Assembly: GCF_002078875.1 (NCBI RefSeq)
Contig: NC_034422.1
Location: 517,988-581,987 of the forward strand
Direction of reading: 5' to 3'
Length of the DNA stretch: 64,000 nt
Source: Numida meleagris
Lineage: Eukaryota > Chordata > Aves > Galliformes > Numididae
A model generated the notes under the pieces. It worked only from the letters and a program-made list of their open reading frames with translations, was not told where the DNA came from and ran no database searches. Position numbers and translations under genes: made by a program. The stretch's first letter is position 1. The number at the start of each line of letters is the position of its first letter. Shown piece after piece: positions 1-14,300 of the stretch.

Positions 1-264
1 GTGGAAGAAGTAAAAAATGTTCATCCAGGCTTCTTTATCTTTGTGTTTAAATGTCTATTGCATTTTTGGTTCACTCTTGACTACAGCTTTTAAATCCGAT
101 TGCTGCATTCTACCCTGAATTCCATAGCTTTTCACTACTCCGGTCTGGTATCAGGTATTTCTGGAGTATGATCTGTCTGTCCTTTAGGGCACTAAAAGCA
201 ATTACGGGTGAGGAACTGTTTATATTTGAAGTAACAAAGCCTTTGTTTTGATCATTTGTCTTAG
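1..264 (+). other. PPM1F: PPM1F last coding intron (3' part)
   Basis: Non-coding AT-rich sequence ending in a pyrimidine-containing acceptor (ttgtcttag) directly before the recognisable PPM1F coding exon. The intron is phase 1: the exon begins with the last two bases of a Gly (or similar) codon. No other feature is visible in it. The upstream exons lie outside the window. Confidence 0.85.
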
Positions 265-638
265 GTGATGTGTGTCAAAAGCCTTACATCTCCGGTGATG
301 CAGATGGAGATTCGTTTGACCTGACTGGTTCTGAAGATTACTTGCTCCTAGCCTGTGATGGATTCTTTGATGCTATCAAGCCATATGAGGTTGTAGACTT
401 AGTCCTAGATCATTTAATGCAAACCAAAGGAGTGGGTCTGAAAGCAGCAGAAAGACTGGTGGCTGCTGCAAAGGAAAATGGATCCAATGACAACATTACT
501 GTTTTAGTGGTGTTCTTGAGGGATCCACAAGACATCTTGGCAGACTGTCTCAGAGACGCTAAGAGCCTTGAGGCTGGGGATGATACTCGAAGCTCACCCT
601 TTAATTTCCTCAGCTGTGAGGCAGCAGCCACACAGTGA
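265..638 (+). CDS. PPM1F: PPM1F terminal coding exon (PP2C-family protein phosphatase 1F, C-terminal part)
   Basis: This is the last coding exon of a metal-dependent PP2C Ser/Thr phosphatase (POPX2/CaMKIIPase), which dephosphorylates CaMKII and PAK kinases. The partial product of about 123 residues starts G-DVCQKPYISGDADGD and contains the family signature TGSEDYLLLACDGFFD, whose Asp residues belong to the PP2C metal-binding set. It also has the C-terminal catalytic motif GSNDNITVLVVFLRDPQ, where the DN pair binds metal. After that motif comes a short, poorly conserved tail ending CEAAATQ and a TGA at 636-638. The exon start is set by the acceptor AG at 263-264 (phase 1), so the GTG at 270 is not a translation start. 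The N-terminal PP2C core lies to the left of the window. Family identification rests on resemblance to mammalian PPM1F through the GDV..KPY..G and SEDYLLLACDGFFD blocks. I am confident of PPM1F rather than PPM1E because of this resemblance and because MAPK1 lies next door, as in other vertebrates. Confidence 0.93.
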
Positions 639-3600
639 CAAAATCTGCTTAATCCAGAACCATTTAGAAGTATGCTTAAGGAACTGCTTTCCACTGAAGA
701 AGCCGCTAATACAATAGGCAAAATGTGTCAGGTAAAATGACAAATGGACAAACGTTTAACAAAAAGGAAAGTCTCCTTTTACTGAGTTCCCATTTGTCTT
801 TCCTTTCTCTTCTGTTCAAAAAAACACTGAAGAGACATGGAGATCTGTACAGCTCTTTTGTCTCTGGGAGCAGAATTCTAAAATGTGTTCCAGGACTGCT
901 GGTCATATCCCTCTGCCCTGGAGGTGGTAAGAAATGTATGTATAAGCTAGTGGGTGAGAGCACCCGTTTGTGAATTCTGAGTGAAAATTTGAAGTAATGC
1001 TTAAAAAGAGTGCTGTGTGTTATATTTGTGATATTACTTTAGGAATTGGGAGTAGAGAAGCTGTCACTATCGAAGAAAAGGTTGTTACTTTGCGTAGTCT
1101 GTAGGAACAGGCTTGATAGCACACCATTGTGCTGTGTAAGTTACTTTTGTTTTGTACCAAAGATGATGTTAAGAGAATGATATCGCCTCTTTCTTCAAGC
1201 AGAGACATTTAATTTTGTGTGTGTGGAGAGGGGAAAATGAAACTGAATGCTCCAGTGACAGAGCAAAAAAACTAACTATAAGCATCCCAAGCGAAAATGA
1301 TAGAAAATCAGCTACTTTCTGGGATGCTCTGGTTAATAAACTGGAATCCAGTATTTAACTGCACTGGATTATTTCTAACAAACATGTTTTATTGGCTGTC
1401 TGGCAGCCTGAAAAGAAAGGAACTATACTGCTGTATTTGAGAGATCCTTACAATGTGTATGCTCTAGCAGTTAACTGTGTTCTGTTTCTACCACTTTTCT
1501 GTGTACTATAACAAATATGATTTTTATTTTTATTTTAGCTTCTGGAATTTACAGTTGGAAGATTTTTTTTTCTTTGCAGTGTTACTTTATTTTGTTATGG
1601 TTTATTTAAATTAGAATTTTAAAGTGGCATCTTTATTACCTGGTTTTAAAAACTGACTATCCTCAAGTGCCTTAAATATTTCACACAAGGATTGCTGGCT
1701 TCCCATCATACTCTGATGAGCCAGTTTGTAGTGTTTTTAAAATGTGACTTTATTTCATTAATATTAATGCGTCATGCACTTAACTCTTTCACTTTTATGA
1801 ATGATTTTAGTGGGAGCTGGGTTTCAAGAAAACATCTCATTTGTTGTTGCCAAATAGCATAACATGTGGCATAAGCTTCACAGTATTTACTGTGACTTAC
1901 CCCTGCCCCATGCATAAAGCTCTAGCTAGGTAACCGTAAAGTAATAATCTGATTTGTCTTGACTTTCATTTAAAAAGAAATACACATCCAACCCTCACAA
2001 GAAAATTTGTAACATAAACTAGAAACGTTTTAGGAATAGTTTTTGATTCCTAGATTATTAATTTTGCCATCCTGTTTGGACTTTGGGGATCTAAACAACT
2101 TTTTAAGGAGATGTGAAGCTAAGGTAACAATGGAAGAGTCCTTAATGAACGTGTATCTTGTTTTGCAACTGTTAGATCCATTACATGCTAGAGCCCCTGG
2201 CTGTGTTTTCTCCTGCTTTGCTAGCCTGACTGGCAGAACTCAACAAGACCTGAAGGCTCAATGGCAAATGTGTTAGTAATTTCTATACCTAAACAAGAAG
2301 TGCTTTACATCTGGCAGCAAGATTGTATGCCTAACTTAGAAGCAAATGATGTTGCAATATGTCAGTCCTGTGGATCAAAATGTGTTGAAAAGTAATGTCT
2401 CTTTGGGAGGAAATTTAGATGGAGTTGAGATGACTGAACGAAGGCAAGAACAGCAGAGCTGTTTGTGTCTGTGCTGTCTCTGAACCATCAGCTGGTGTGG
2501 GCAGTGCAGTCCTCGGAGTGACTGGAGCCTTTTGTTGGGTTATTAGGGATGGTCATAGTGTTTAACACAGTAACTCTTCTGTGAGCTGCCATCTCCTTCT
2601 GTAGCAACTGAGGCAATTACTTTGTTGTTTTGCTGTGTAACAGCCGTAGCTTTTCCACTAACAAGGTTGTAACCACTTTTCCATCCTACATTTTTACTAT
2701 CCTAAAATATGTGAAAGCTTTCTGGGAGGGTAACCTAGTAGGGGAGGTGTTAATTTTTGTAGTGAGCCTACTTCAGTTCAGGAAGCCTTCAGTCTTGCAT
2801 AATAATCCCTTTGGATTTGCCATCTCCTGTCACTATGATTTCTAACCTACATATTCGGAGTCATGCTAAATTCTGATGACCACTAGTGCCTCTTGATGTC
2901 TTAGTGTAGAAAGAACAATACAGAATTGTTTGATTTCATAGCTATCGGGTGAGGGGGGAAGCCGCTGTATTCATGAAGGGACGTGTGAAATTTTGCTAAG
3001 TTCATAGTATGCTTCACTCTCTGAAATTTGTCAAGTTTCCTGAAACACGGGGATGGGGGGGGAGCTGAACAAGTCAGATTCTTAGAAATGATCTTTTTAT
3101 TTCAGTGTCTTGGCGAAGATTTACAATACCATAGAAACAAAGTATTCCAGTGTGTACTTACAGCTGTGTGAGAATATCCCGTCAAATTTGGAACTTTTAT
3201 TTTTACTGGAAGCTAAGTGAAATACACCTTTTAGAAAGCTGTCTGTGGTAATCAGAAACTTAATTCTCAAGCTGTGCTTTAGGAGAGAAATTATGCATTC
3301 TTTCACTTGTGATGCTAATATCACCTTTAGAAGCCAGCAGCTGTAATGCATAGTACTGTTACAAGAAGTGTCAGTAGTTTGAGTGGTGCTCTAGCAGAAG
3401 ATAGTCCAAAACATGGAGTGGTGCTATGTTCAGTATTTTAGGGTTGTGGTATTTGTTTTTGTTTTTTAATTTATAGTACTAATCTGCTACACTAGCTTTT
3501 CTTATCATCCCTCTAAAAAATTCCTGGATTTCAGGTGGCTTTGATTTGCTTTTTTATTTTATTTTTGTTCACTCTCTTGGTTTCAACACAATAAAAATAC

Positions 3601-6600
3601 TATGTAATTCTGGCAAGAGAATGATCTCGCCTCCCTAAGCCTTACCAGTGTCCTCAGCAATACAACAGTATATTAATACTTGTCCACCAGTGTCCAGTTG
3701 ACAGTTTGCCTCTTTCCTCTTTGTTTGCTGATAAACTTGCATCAAAAACAATGCTTGGGTCTCTCCAGCATCTCTGAAGCTGTAGAAATTAGCTGAAGCA
3801 TTCAAGGTGAACGTTCAAAGAAAAATTGTTTTCATATTTTACTAGATTTCAGTTGGATGGATGCTGCATTTTTAGCACCCAGCATCAGAAAGTTGCCCCT
3901 TAAAGGAGCCAAAATCTTTGAAACTCAGCGTGCTTAAATTCTCACATTGTGCTTGATTAAAAACTAGCTTTAGTCATCCTGCTTAGTTGGGTATACAATG
4001 CCTCTTTTGATTATGGGTAATTTGCACTTGCACCTTTCTTTCCTTTCCTTCCCTGCCCTCTCTGGCAAAGAAATGTACCTAGGATGATGAAGTCTTGGTC
4101 TGACACAGATGAGATTACAATTTTTAAAATTACTTACTTTTTTTTTTTCCTCCTAATACAGAGGATAGAAAGGCAGGAAAATTTTTAGAACGGAGGGAGA
4201 TTAAGTAAAATCCACCCTGTAAGCGATGGAGGAGTGAAAAAGAGAGAGGAATGCATTTAAGTATTATTAATGCCTATTTTAAAAAGGAAGTGGGCTGGAA
4301 TATAGAGCCACAAACATCAGTTCTTCTGCATGAAGTACCAGTGCTTGAAAGAATTAGAAACACACCCATTAAAAAGGCAAAACTCAAATGTGGTAACTCT
4401 GGCTTCAAACAGCCAAGGAAGGGATCACAGTAAAAGCATCCTAGGTGACTTACTCTGACCCCTCGGTGCTGTCTTGGAAGTTAATGCCTCCAAATGGATT
4501 TTTTTTTTATGTCATTACATGTAAAGTACTGCTAAGAGGAAGCATTCAGTGCTTTCAGTCACCGGTCACTGCAGCTGCTGCCGTGAGTAACGGCATGACG
4601 TGTGCTAATGAACTGATGCTGCTGGTGAGCTCTCCTAGGATGACTAATTGGGCAGAGTGGTTACAGCAGAGCTGGCAATTGAATAACGCTAATCACAGTG
4701 ATGACTTTAATAGCATTTAATAGACACTTAGCTAAATTCGAAGTCAGAAGAGATATTGCTGTTTTTAAAAGCATTTCCAGTGCTGTTAGCTTTTTGTCAT
4801 GAAAAGCCACTAAAATGTCCTTTTTTGCTGTTGAATATTTGTAAAAGTGCTTCTCTTGCTTTCCGAATTCTGGAGAGAAGTTGGCCGTCTGCTATGGAAA
4901 ACCTGCTTGCTGTTGGCAGCTTAAAGGAGCTGTTTGGGGTGAAACTTCTTTCCCAGCAGTTCTTTAGAAACAAACAAAAACGTGCTTCCAAAACAAGAGG
5001 CTGGGGAACATATGCATTTCTAAGAGACTGTATCATTAAGGAACCAGCAAATACCTTCCATTCATAGAGAGTCAGCTAGTTGAGCTGCTTGAAGCCTGAA
5101 GTAAGATTGCAGCTCTGCTCTTTGTATAAAGGAAATGTCCATTAGTTAGATTACTGGGATTCTTGTGGATGCAGATACGTAACGCGCAGCGCCAGACATG
5201 GTATACTTCAGTTCTTACAGTGTTGAAGCATCAAGCAAACACTTTAAGAAGGTGGGGTGAATATTAGCCACGACAGAGCAGATTGCAGAGGATTCATGTG
5301 TAATTTAGCTCTAGTTAAGCCTGAATTGAATTTTCCTACTTAGTTCTGCTACAGTCCCTTTTACAATTGGGCCTGTGCTGTCAGACAAAATCCCACTGGG
5401 AAGTAAAGGTCTGATTCCCTTTTTTGAGGAGCACACAACTCCCGATAACCAGAATGTGTTTCAGGAAGGGCTGGAGAGGGAGAAAAACGAGCTTTCAAAT
5501 GAGTGCAAAACTTCCTCATCTACACCATTTGCGTGTTCTTCCTAAACAAGTTTATAGTGTGTCTGCAGTTGTGGTGAAGAGCAGTTCATTTCCTGCCAAG
5601 CTGATCATAGCCTTTAAAATTGACAGCACCAGAACCATGAGGCTGGTCCTCCCCGCTTCCCTGAATCTAGCCACCAAAGCAGCCAGCGCTGTAGTGGGAC
5701 TGTGTGTTTTGTAGCGCTGACAGCTCTAAGAGCTAAGCCTGCCGCTTTGTGCATACGTTCTGTTTGTTTCTAATATATTCATTGGATTTTACTGTAGATA
5801 GTTCTTCGTTGATTTCAGCCACGTCAGCTGAAAAGTAATCAAATGGAAACACAGAGCATATCTGAACACGTATCTGTTGCAGATACTCTTCTCAAAATAC
5901 CTTAAAATAAGCCGATAGGCTCTTGTCATAACCTTCTATCTCCCACTAAAACAGGAAGCCAAAACCTTACAGAGAATCGCTTGGGCCCTTATTGCGTGAC
6001 TCACTCGGCTAGAGCCTGAACAGGCACGAGCCCTCCCCTCGAGTTTTTCGGTGTTGCTAGTTCAATGTGTTTTCCAAGCAGTGCTTGCTGCTGCTGGTGG
6101 ACACAAAAATAAACAAAAGACAGCTGTGTTGGCAGCATGGAAAATCTAGCAAGGTGCAGCTTTTGTCAAGTAGAAGAGGAGAAAAATCTATAGGGGAAGA
6201 AATGCATTTCAAGCTTCTTGGAATGCAAACAGTGCAGTAACTACCTAGAAGAGTTTGCGGTGGACTGTCAGCTTAAAACCTCAGCAGATGAATTTGGCTG
6301 CTTTGTAGTAGTTGCTTTATTTTGTTAACAAGCTCCTCTCAGTCAGGATTTCATGTCTTGATGTGTGCTTTTTAGTCAGAAGAGAGAAAAAATATTCAGC
6401 TCCTTGGAAGGTTAGATTTATCTGGGCTTTGTGACTTCTCTAATGGAGGGAATATTCAGTAATTGTATTCTAAACTATGAGCCTGATTACACATCCCCAT
6501 GAGATATTAACATATCGAGTGTTGAACCTAGTAGTGATAAAACGTTTCTGGATGTCCATGCATAAAAACACTGATCTAGTGGATCACATTCTGATTTGTC

Positions 6601-8300
6601 ATAGCTTGTGCAGCAGTGCCTTTGGCACATGGAGGGTTTGTCACTTTGGAAAATGGACCTTGAAGGTGTGGTCATCGCTCCCTGGAGGAAGTCTTTATCC
6701 TTTTGTGTAAGGGATGATTGTTCCTATTGGATGTGTAAGGATAAGGAGATAATAGCTAGGAAAGCAGAGAGATCTTAAGGGGACCTTCTCAGAAACATGA
6801 GATACAGTAGCTTCTCTTTCTCATGTCGCTCTTTCTAACGTTAAAAGACGTTCTACTAAATATTGGATGATGAATACTGCTGTCTTTTTTTCACACATTC
6901 AGTGTATTTGAAGGAACATCCTGTTTAGTAATAGACAGTTGTTTACTTTGTTGTGGGTTAAGACTTTACAAAAAAGGATATTGCATTTCTTACTTCCTCT
7001 TCTGAAGGCCAGTCCTGCCGTCTTCTCTCTTCACAGTTTTCCTTTTCTTCTACCTTTTATAGCCTCTCATTCTGTCAGCCCTCCCCCTGCCCTCCACTGC
7101 CTTGTCCCCCTCCCAAAAAATTGCTGCTTAATCAACAAACAATGTTGGCTGTTAAAACAATTTGATTGCCTTTTCATAATCCTAATTTCGTCTGTGTTAT
7201 AGTGAATGTGGTCTGATTTTAGAGGCCTGCAAAACCAAGAGTATAGAAGGTACCGTGTCAGCTAGGAAGGTGTGAGACTAGAACAACTGTTGTACTTTGT
7301 CATTGCCCAGTACTGGCAGTTAAGAAGAAAATCCTCTTATTTGCATGCTATTTTCTAGGAATACTTGAGCTTTTTTCAGGTAAGAGTAGCTCTTATCCCA
7401 GATGCAGGGCTTGAGAAAATTTCTTGTCTCTGGTTTCTGTTCCTGCAGACTGTTTGTGTTTTCACCCATTTGCGTCATGTTTTGAGGAGCCTTCTTCTGA
7501 GTTTCTCTGCTGTTTCAGTACTCCCTCTTTCCTGCCCTAGTTGGCCAAGCAGACAGGCTGGTAACTGCAGCGTGCCACGTGGCTAACCAACCTCTCCGCC
7601 AGTGTACCTCCTCCTCAGATATAGCTTCAATCCTTCGCTTATTTAGTGCTAAGCTGGACTTCTGTAACTACTCCTGCTGACATAAAAACATATCCTTATC
7701 AGTATTAAAATAGTCCAAGAGCAGAACTGTTGCTTTAGGCACATTTCTTGCCACTGTGTTGGCAAATGAACCTTGAATGAAAATGAGATGGCCAGTGACT
7801 TTGAAGTCGGAACTGTTAGGCAAGTGTTGTAGAACTGTAGTCTTTATTTATTTTGTATATTAATCTGCACTTGTGACTCAGAGCAGAAAAGCTGCAGCAC
7901 AGCAGGTTTTATAAGCTGTGGTTTAACCAGTTTCTAGTATCTTAAAACTCTTTATTTAAACTGACTGGTTCTGCACAAGGGTCAGAAACCTGTTGTCACT
8001 GATCATTACATGCTGTGCATATTGTATGGTTGTTTATATGAATTGTTCTAATAGCGCTTGTGTTTTATGCTACATTACCATATTTTATATGTATATATAT
8101 TTGTATGTATGTATTGCATGAGATTTAATTGTTGGGGTTTTTTTTGTATCGTCACTTTTGTATTCACACAGTGCCTCATGTATCTACTTGCATATTTCAA
8201 GAAATTGCTTCAAAGCAGTGACTGGAAACAAGTGAGGAGAAGAACTCTTTGCTGTAGGATCTGATGTTTCTGAAGTATTAATAAAGCATAGTGATTTCAA
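639..8300 (+). other. PPM1F: Probable PPM1F 3' UTR and/or downstream flank
   Basis: No coding region is recognisable after the PPM1F stop. Three AATAAA hexamers could end the transcript: 1335-1340, 3590-3595 and 8280-8285. The last has the best context, with a CA cleavage candidate about 15 nt downstream followed by a GT-rich stretch (gtgttgtttgtttc). Mammalian PPM1F has a 3' UTR of several kilobases, so a long UTR is plausible, but the real end cannot be fixed from sequence alone. Short simple sequence occurs near 8090 (TA/TG-rich) and a G8 run at 3055-3062. No repeat family was recognised. Confidence 0.4.
8280..8285 (+). terminator. Candidate poly(A) signal AATAAA (distal PPM1F end?)
   Basis: Canonical AATAAA followed by a plausible CA cleavage site at about 8,298 and a GT-rich downstream element. 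It is the strongest of the candidate polyadenylation sites between PPM1F and the MAPK1 promoter, but its assignment to PPM1F is inferred from position only. Confidence 0.4.
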
Positions 8301-11286
8301 GTGTTGTTTGTTTCTTTTCTTCAATGTATTTTTTCCATTCTAATCCTTGAAGTAGCTCGATGCACAGTGGTCATATTGCATTATCTTTGAGGGATTTTCC
8401 TGTCATACCGGTGAACATCATCAAATCCTCCTTTCTTCTTTACTGGAGGAGAGACTAGCAGGAGTACTAGAAGGAAACAACCCTTGGGATCACAGAGCAT
8501 GCTTACTTGAAAACATGCCGTTACTACTGCCATCATGGGAATGACCTGTGTACCTCTAATTCATTGGTTTAAGTTTTCTTTTGTTTTTCTTTGTAGCTAG
8601 CAACAATAATAACGCAGAGTAAGTTTGGCCTACTACCTAATGTCTTACAGTAATAGGATAATGATGAGAAAATCCCTGTTTCAGCAGAGATAGTAACAAT
8701 TTGTTGCTTACTTGCATACTTGTTAAAGAAATGGTCTGGAAGCATGTAACTTACTACACAGCATAGAGGAAGCTTTGAGTAGGAAGATAACTTTCAAAAT
8801 ACAAGAATAGCTTGGAAGCTAAACTAATCTGCTATGGTTTCTGAAGTGCTGGTTTTCGTTTCCGCAGGAGAGGAAGACGTAAGGACAGTGATAGCACTTG
8901 CTAATCTGAAACAGCTCATGGGAATCTGAAGTATGCAGCCTTTTAGGCAGTTTGCCTAAATGCTATTGCATTTATCTTAGTGAAGAAGGAAAATGAAGTC
9001 TAGTAAGAGACCAGGATGCTGCATCAGAGGAAGGCAGATAAGGTACTTCTTGAAATACAAAAATAAATATGGAGTAGATTCTGTTTGAAGTGCTGTGGGC
9101 ATGCTTCAATCACACCTGAAATGTCCTGAAAATATTTTCCATTGCATGATTCTAAATGTTGGTTTTCTTTTTTTTTTTTACTATTCTTAATAAGAATGCC
9201 TGTGAAAATTCAGTTGTAATAGTCTCCAGAAAAGTAGCAACTTCTCAGAAAAGTTAGGGATTTGCTTGCCCAGCTTTAGCAGCAGTCTCCTAACCTGTTT
9301 CCCTTAGTTTGCCAGGGAACATACGCGGCAGATAACTGCAGCTATTCTTTCATGAGTATGTAAAGTAACAATGGGAATCCATCATCTAGGTAACGCCAAT
9401 GTCCAAAGGCAGCTGCAGCTATTTTCTGTTGATAACAACGCAGAGCTGAACAAAATCATTCCAGCACATGGCAGGCACCCTTGGTACATTGAAGCAAGGG
9501 ATGTTGTCTTCCCATAGATCTAAGCTCATTCTAACTGCAGTTAGCTGGTATTTGAGAGAAAAGAACTGAACATCACCGTTGTTTCTCTTTGCTGGTGTCC
9601 CACATTGGCTTTTCTGTCTCCTTTTGATTAGTAGAAGGTGAAATCCAGACACTGCTGATTCTTTTTGGCTCTGCTATCTTTCTTACGATGCTATCTTTCT
9701 CATCTAGTGTATGGATCTCCTATAGATCACGTGTTCAAAATGGAGTTCTGGAATACCATCATCTGCAGTTCTCCATTGCTGGTAGATTTGGATACAAAAC
9801 GACTAATAAGCCCATGGAAATGAAATAAAACTTTGATTTAAAGCTATATTAAGTTAAACTTGGATGCCATTTGAGATTCAATGTATCTAAATATACAGCT
9901 CATGACACAGAAGCATTATCCATCTCAGTTGTTTGACCAAGCAATAATAATTATGTCCTGTTTAACCATTTCCATTTAATATATGTTTCTTTGCAGTCCA
10001 TTGCAGGAAAACCTGCCGCCAGTCATTTTCCAGGCTGTAGGAAGCAATGAACTAACAGTGGTGGTGGGATAGACGTTTCCATTTCAGCCTTAATTACAGT
10101 CCAATTGTTACAATGCAAATGAGGACTATTCTTGTAGAGCAGATGAGTTGACCTTGACTAGTACTTACTGGTTTCATTTAGGTTCTTTAGGAAACGTTAC
10201 TGGGATTTGCTAAGCAGAAATCAGTTCGTCAGCTCTGCCAGATCTCTGCTGTTTGGGAAGAATCTTAAGTTCTCATTAGAATAAGAAAATATTTAAATGT
10301 TTAAATGCTGCAGCCGTTATGAAGCCTTCAGACAGGAGTAGATCTTGGAAGGAAATATTTTGAACATGCCTTGACAAATGCAAACCTGCTCGCTGTACGC
10401 AAGAGTTCACTGTGTGCTTGAGGCATATAATAAGGCAAAAACAAGTATTTTGTGTAGCCTAGAAGAAAAATCCTAGCTATGCTATGGTGGGCCAGACTAG
10501 CTACAGTACTTGAATCTGCAGTTTGGTGGATGTTCTATATTCTCTGAAAAAAATCGCACAAACAGTAGGGGAAAAAAACCCAACCTTTACTTTCCATGCA
10601 TTCTAGGCTGTAGAGTAAGCACTTTCAGGAAACAGCTTGTAATCTTCTCCTATCCAGCCTGGCTTTTCTGCATAAATCTATGGTTTTGGAGTCCTTGTGA
10701 GTGACATAGGCCTGCTCCTATCTCAAGGAAAGGCAGGAGAGTCTCGATATGGAAAAAGCCAACTGATCCGTTGGTATCTGAGTGCTCTTCCAGGGCTTTG
10801 TGTTTCTGCCCCTAGAGGGCTCCCTCTTTCCTTTGGACAGTGCAAAACAAAGGCCATAGAAGATACGGGATACTGCTCAGTGCCGCAAGTTACTCAAAGG
10901 AGCCACTGCGTGCTGTGTCGTTCCCATAATATAGCAGCTAGCCTCTGGAAAGCTGAGCCACAAAAAATTCTTTGCATTGTAACACCTTCTTTCCAACCGC
11001 GTATCTTTTAAGAAGTTGCAGTGATTCTGACACCAATTCTGTGTTTTGTTTCCTTGCTGGCTAAAATTCAAGTCGTTGGTTCAGGCTGGGATGCAGCTTG
11101 TCCAACACCAGCTCTCTGACCATAGCCAACAGCAGTAATCTGGGGAGAGTGCAAAAAGCAGGGAGGAGGTAATTCATACAAAGAGTGGGGCAACACGACT
11201 GTGGGTTAGAATAATGTTCTTTTTTGTATCTCTTAGATGAGATTTAAAAAAGTCATAGTGTTTCTTCTATAAAATATAAAAATATC

Positions 11287-11300
11287 TGTGTGTGTGTGTG
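11287..11300. repeat. (TG)7 microsatellite
   Basis: Seven uninterrupted TG dinucleotides read directly from the sequence, in an AT-rich intergenic setting. Confidence 0.9.
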
Positions 11301-14300
11301 CTTATCAGCCTACTTAAAAGGCCTTTCTTTTAGTTGAGTCCAGCACCTTTACAAAATCAAGTTCTGGTGTCAGTGTAGGGAAAGAAAAAAAAAACCAGCA
11401 CAACAGTGGAACAGAAGACACTTCAGGCTTTCTGTATAATTAATTACAGTAATTTAAAAATCTTGTGCAAAGTCTGTGCTTGAAGAAGTTCTACGTTACA
11501 ATTAAGCTGAGCTGCTAATGATGGATCTAATTGTTGGGTTACAGACAGGCGCAGGTAACACAAGTTGGGCCACTGACATCAGATATTTCACCTAATTGCT
11601 TTCTGTTGATGCTTCTAATTCCACACAACTGTTCCAGCAGCTGGAATGACTGGCACGAGGTGAAGCCTGGATGACCGTCAAGAGTTTGCCCTGGCAAACG
11701 CAACTGGCCAAATGTCCCTGGTCTTTAAAGGTACCGTGTCCTTACTCTATTGGCTCTCCAAAGCTTCCAGGGAACGCTGCTGCTTTAGCACCGCTCCTGT
11801 TGAGACCCCAGTACCAAGGGACTCGAGATGGGAGAAAGAATTAGATGCTGAAATGGCTCTGCAAAGTATCCCTTTCTGTAGTGGCAGTCACGTGAAATCT
11901 CACATGTTTCTGAAGAAAAGAAGCGTGCAGTTGAGGCAAAGGTCACATTCAACAGTGTTGTCAGGCTTTGTTGTGGTATTGGCGAGCCTGCTTTTAAAAA
12001 TAAAAACAAATCCTTTCTTCTTCTCTCTGTTCCATCTTTCAGAGTATTTTCTTCTCCAAAATGTTAGAAATGTTGCACCATATGTTGGAAGACCTCTCTT
12101 TTACTGCAGAACTAAGGCTGGATGCCTTAATTGATAAAAGGATGCCAACGTAAACATCCAACCTTGGACATTTACTATTAAGATTACGTTTAAAGTCTAA
12201 ATACAGAGTGCTTGGAAGTTAGCAGCTGAACCATTGAAGCAGACTTCCTGCTATACAGTGCAGTGTGTAAGTACCAGGGAATCTTGAGGAAGGCATTTAT
12301 GTTCTTGTTTTTGGACTGACATTAAAAGCTTTGAAAAATAGTTTCATCTAAATGTATTTTTGCATTATGTTCTTCCTCATTGTAACATTTGAAAGGTTAC
12401 TTTTGCCTTAATTGTGTAGCATCTCCACTTTGTGTTTTGGTTTTGTCTGCTTTCTAAAGTATAGGAATTACGGATCTGTATTCTTGGTCTTAAACCTCTT
12501 TGTAGCTTCTAGATGTTACTTGTTTATTCATCTATTTATTTGATAGTGCTAGATAGAGATGTGAAAGTGGCTAGCTTTTACAGAGTAAAAAAGAGAGGAT
12601 CCAGCAATTTTGCATCTTTTAAGTAGTTTAAGGAAAGGCTAGTGGATAAATCCTGGCATAAATGCTTATGAAAACTGTTCATTTCTTCCCCCTTCACTTC
12701 TTGTAATGAGAAGATATTTTACAAAGGCTGCCCCTTACCCTCTGAAAATTGTCTTCTAGTATTTTCTTGTTAATGAAATTTTAAGTCAATGAGCTGTTCC
12801 CAGATAGTAATAGACCAAGCCAGGATGTGCATTAGCAAGCTGATGGCAGGCATCCTCCCTTGCTGAAGGCAGTGTGTCTCATGGCAGTCCTCTAGGAGTT
12901 GGCTACATCACTTGGAGCACTTAGTGTTGGCTTTGCTAAAGCACTTCTTGTCCTCCCATCATTTCCTCTGGGAGGCTTCTCCATTGACTAATAGATCTCA
13001 CTTGTCAGGAAGCCTTTCCTGTTCTTCAGTCTTACTGATCTCAGTTCCAATACATCTAACAGTAACTTCTTTGACTACTCTTTAATGAAATATTAATAAA
13101 GAGAGGCAAAAAGCCATTACATTTATATTCATATCAAAAATGGAAACTAATCTGTATTTTGGTCTTCATTGTAAGACTTGTAGAACTAAACTGTTCAACA
13201 GTAGTAGTTAAATGCTGCGTGCATACGTTTCAGGCTGATAGCGGCAGGATCTGAAGTTGGCTTGCATAAATCCACCCATAAATAAAACTACTGGGGCTTG
13301 GGATCTGTCAGGGACTGGTGTGCGTGCCTGCAACATGTACAAAAGCTGGCAGCTACTGAAAGCAAAGCTGACCTTCTTGGGGCTCCTAGGATGTTTGCGA
13401 GGTTGCACAGTGCGCTAATTGAGATGTCGTGGGGAAACCAGGGGCCTGGGGTGTGGGAGTGGGACCAGCAGGGCTGTGTTTGGTAAGGAGAATGGTGTCG
13501 GTGTGGCAGCAACCTGCATAGCTCCATCTGGTGCAGTGGAAGCTGCTTGGAGCCATCATTGCCACCGAGAGAGTCTGGTGTGCAGGAAGCAGCTGGGAGA
13601 GGTTTGCACAAGGACTTGTTGTTTGGTTGCTCACATTATATCAGTGTTTGGGCTATTGAAAGGGATTTGGCCTTTGGGTCTTGCTTGCATCTCTATTTAT
13701 TTTTGCCAGTTCTCAGTTCTCTTTGTGAATACCAATTTTCTGAGTCACCCAGAATGATTCCTGCCTTCATTAGGGATTCCTTCCAGCTTCCCTTTAGGTG
13801 CCTGTAGGCTGCTGCCTGCCCCTGCCTCCCCCTGTGCACTGTGCTGCACAGATTTAGCTCTCAGTATTCCGTAACTCATCATCTCCTGCAGCTCTGGCAG
13901 CTGAATACCTTCATCCACATGAAACTGTATTGTACCTTTGGCTCTTTGCACAACTTGCATTCTTCACCTGGCCTGTACTGTACCATCCCTGCACCTCCTG
14001 GCATTTAAGGTGTGGTATGAGGCCATGGTTTATTCCAGGCCTACAGTAGCTGTGCCTGGGGCAATTCAAGTGAAACGGTTTAACCAGGAACCTGAGCATC
14101 CAGATCCTTTAATCTCTTTCTGTTACACTGTGTCCTTCTGTGTCATCCTGGGTAAACCCATTTACCTACTCGTGTCTTTATTTCTTTGATATACCTTAGT
14201 GTTTAAATTATCTACGATATCTACACCACACAAACAGGACTGCTTTTTTAGAAACCTAAATTAAAAGATGCAATATAAATAAGAAGTAATTGTATGTTCT

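Noticed and set aside
12960..13060. Possible ancient CR1/MIR-like sequence (GGAAGCCTTTCCTG region)
   Set aside because: Resemblance is limited to about a dozen bases; too weak to call without a repeat library.
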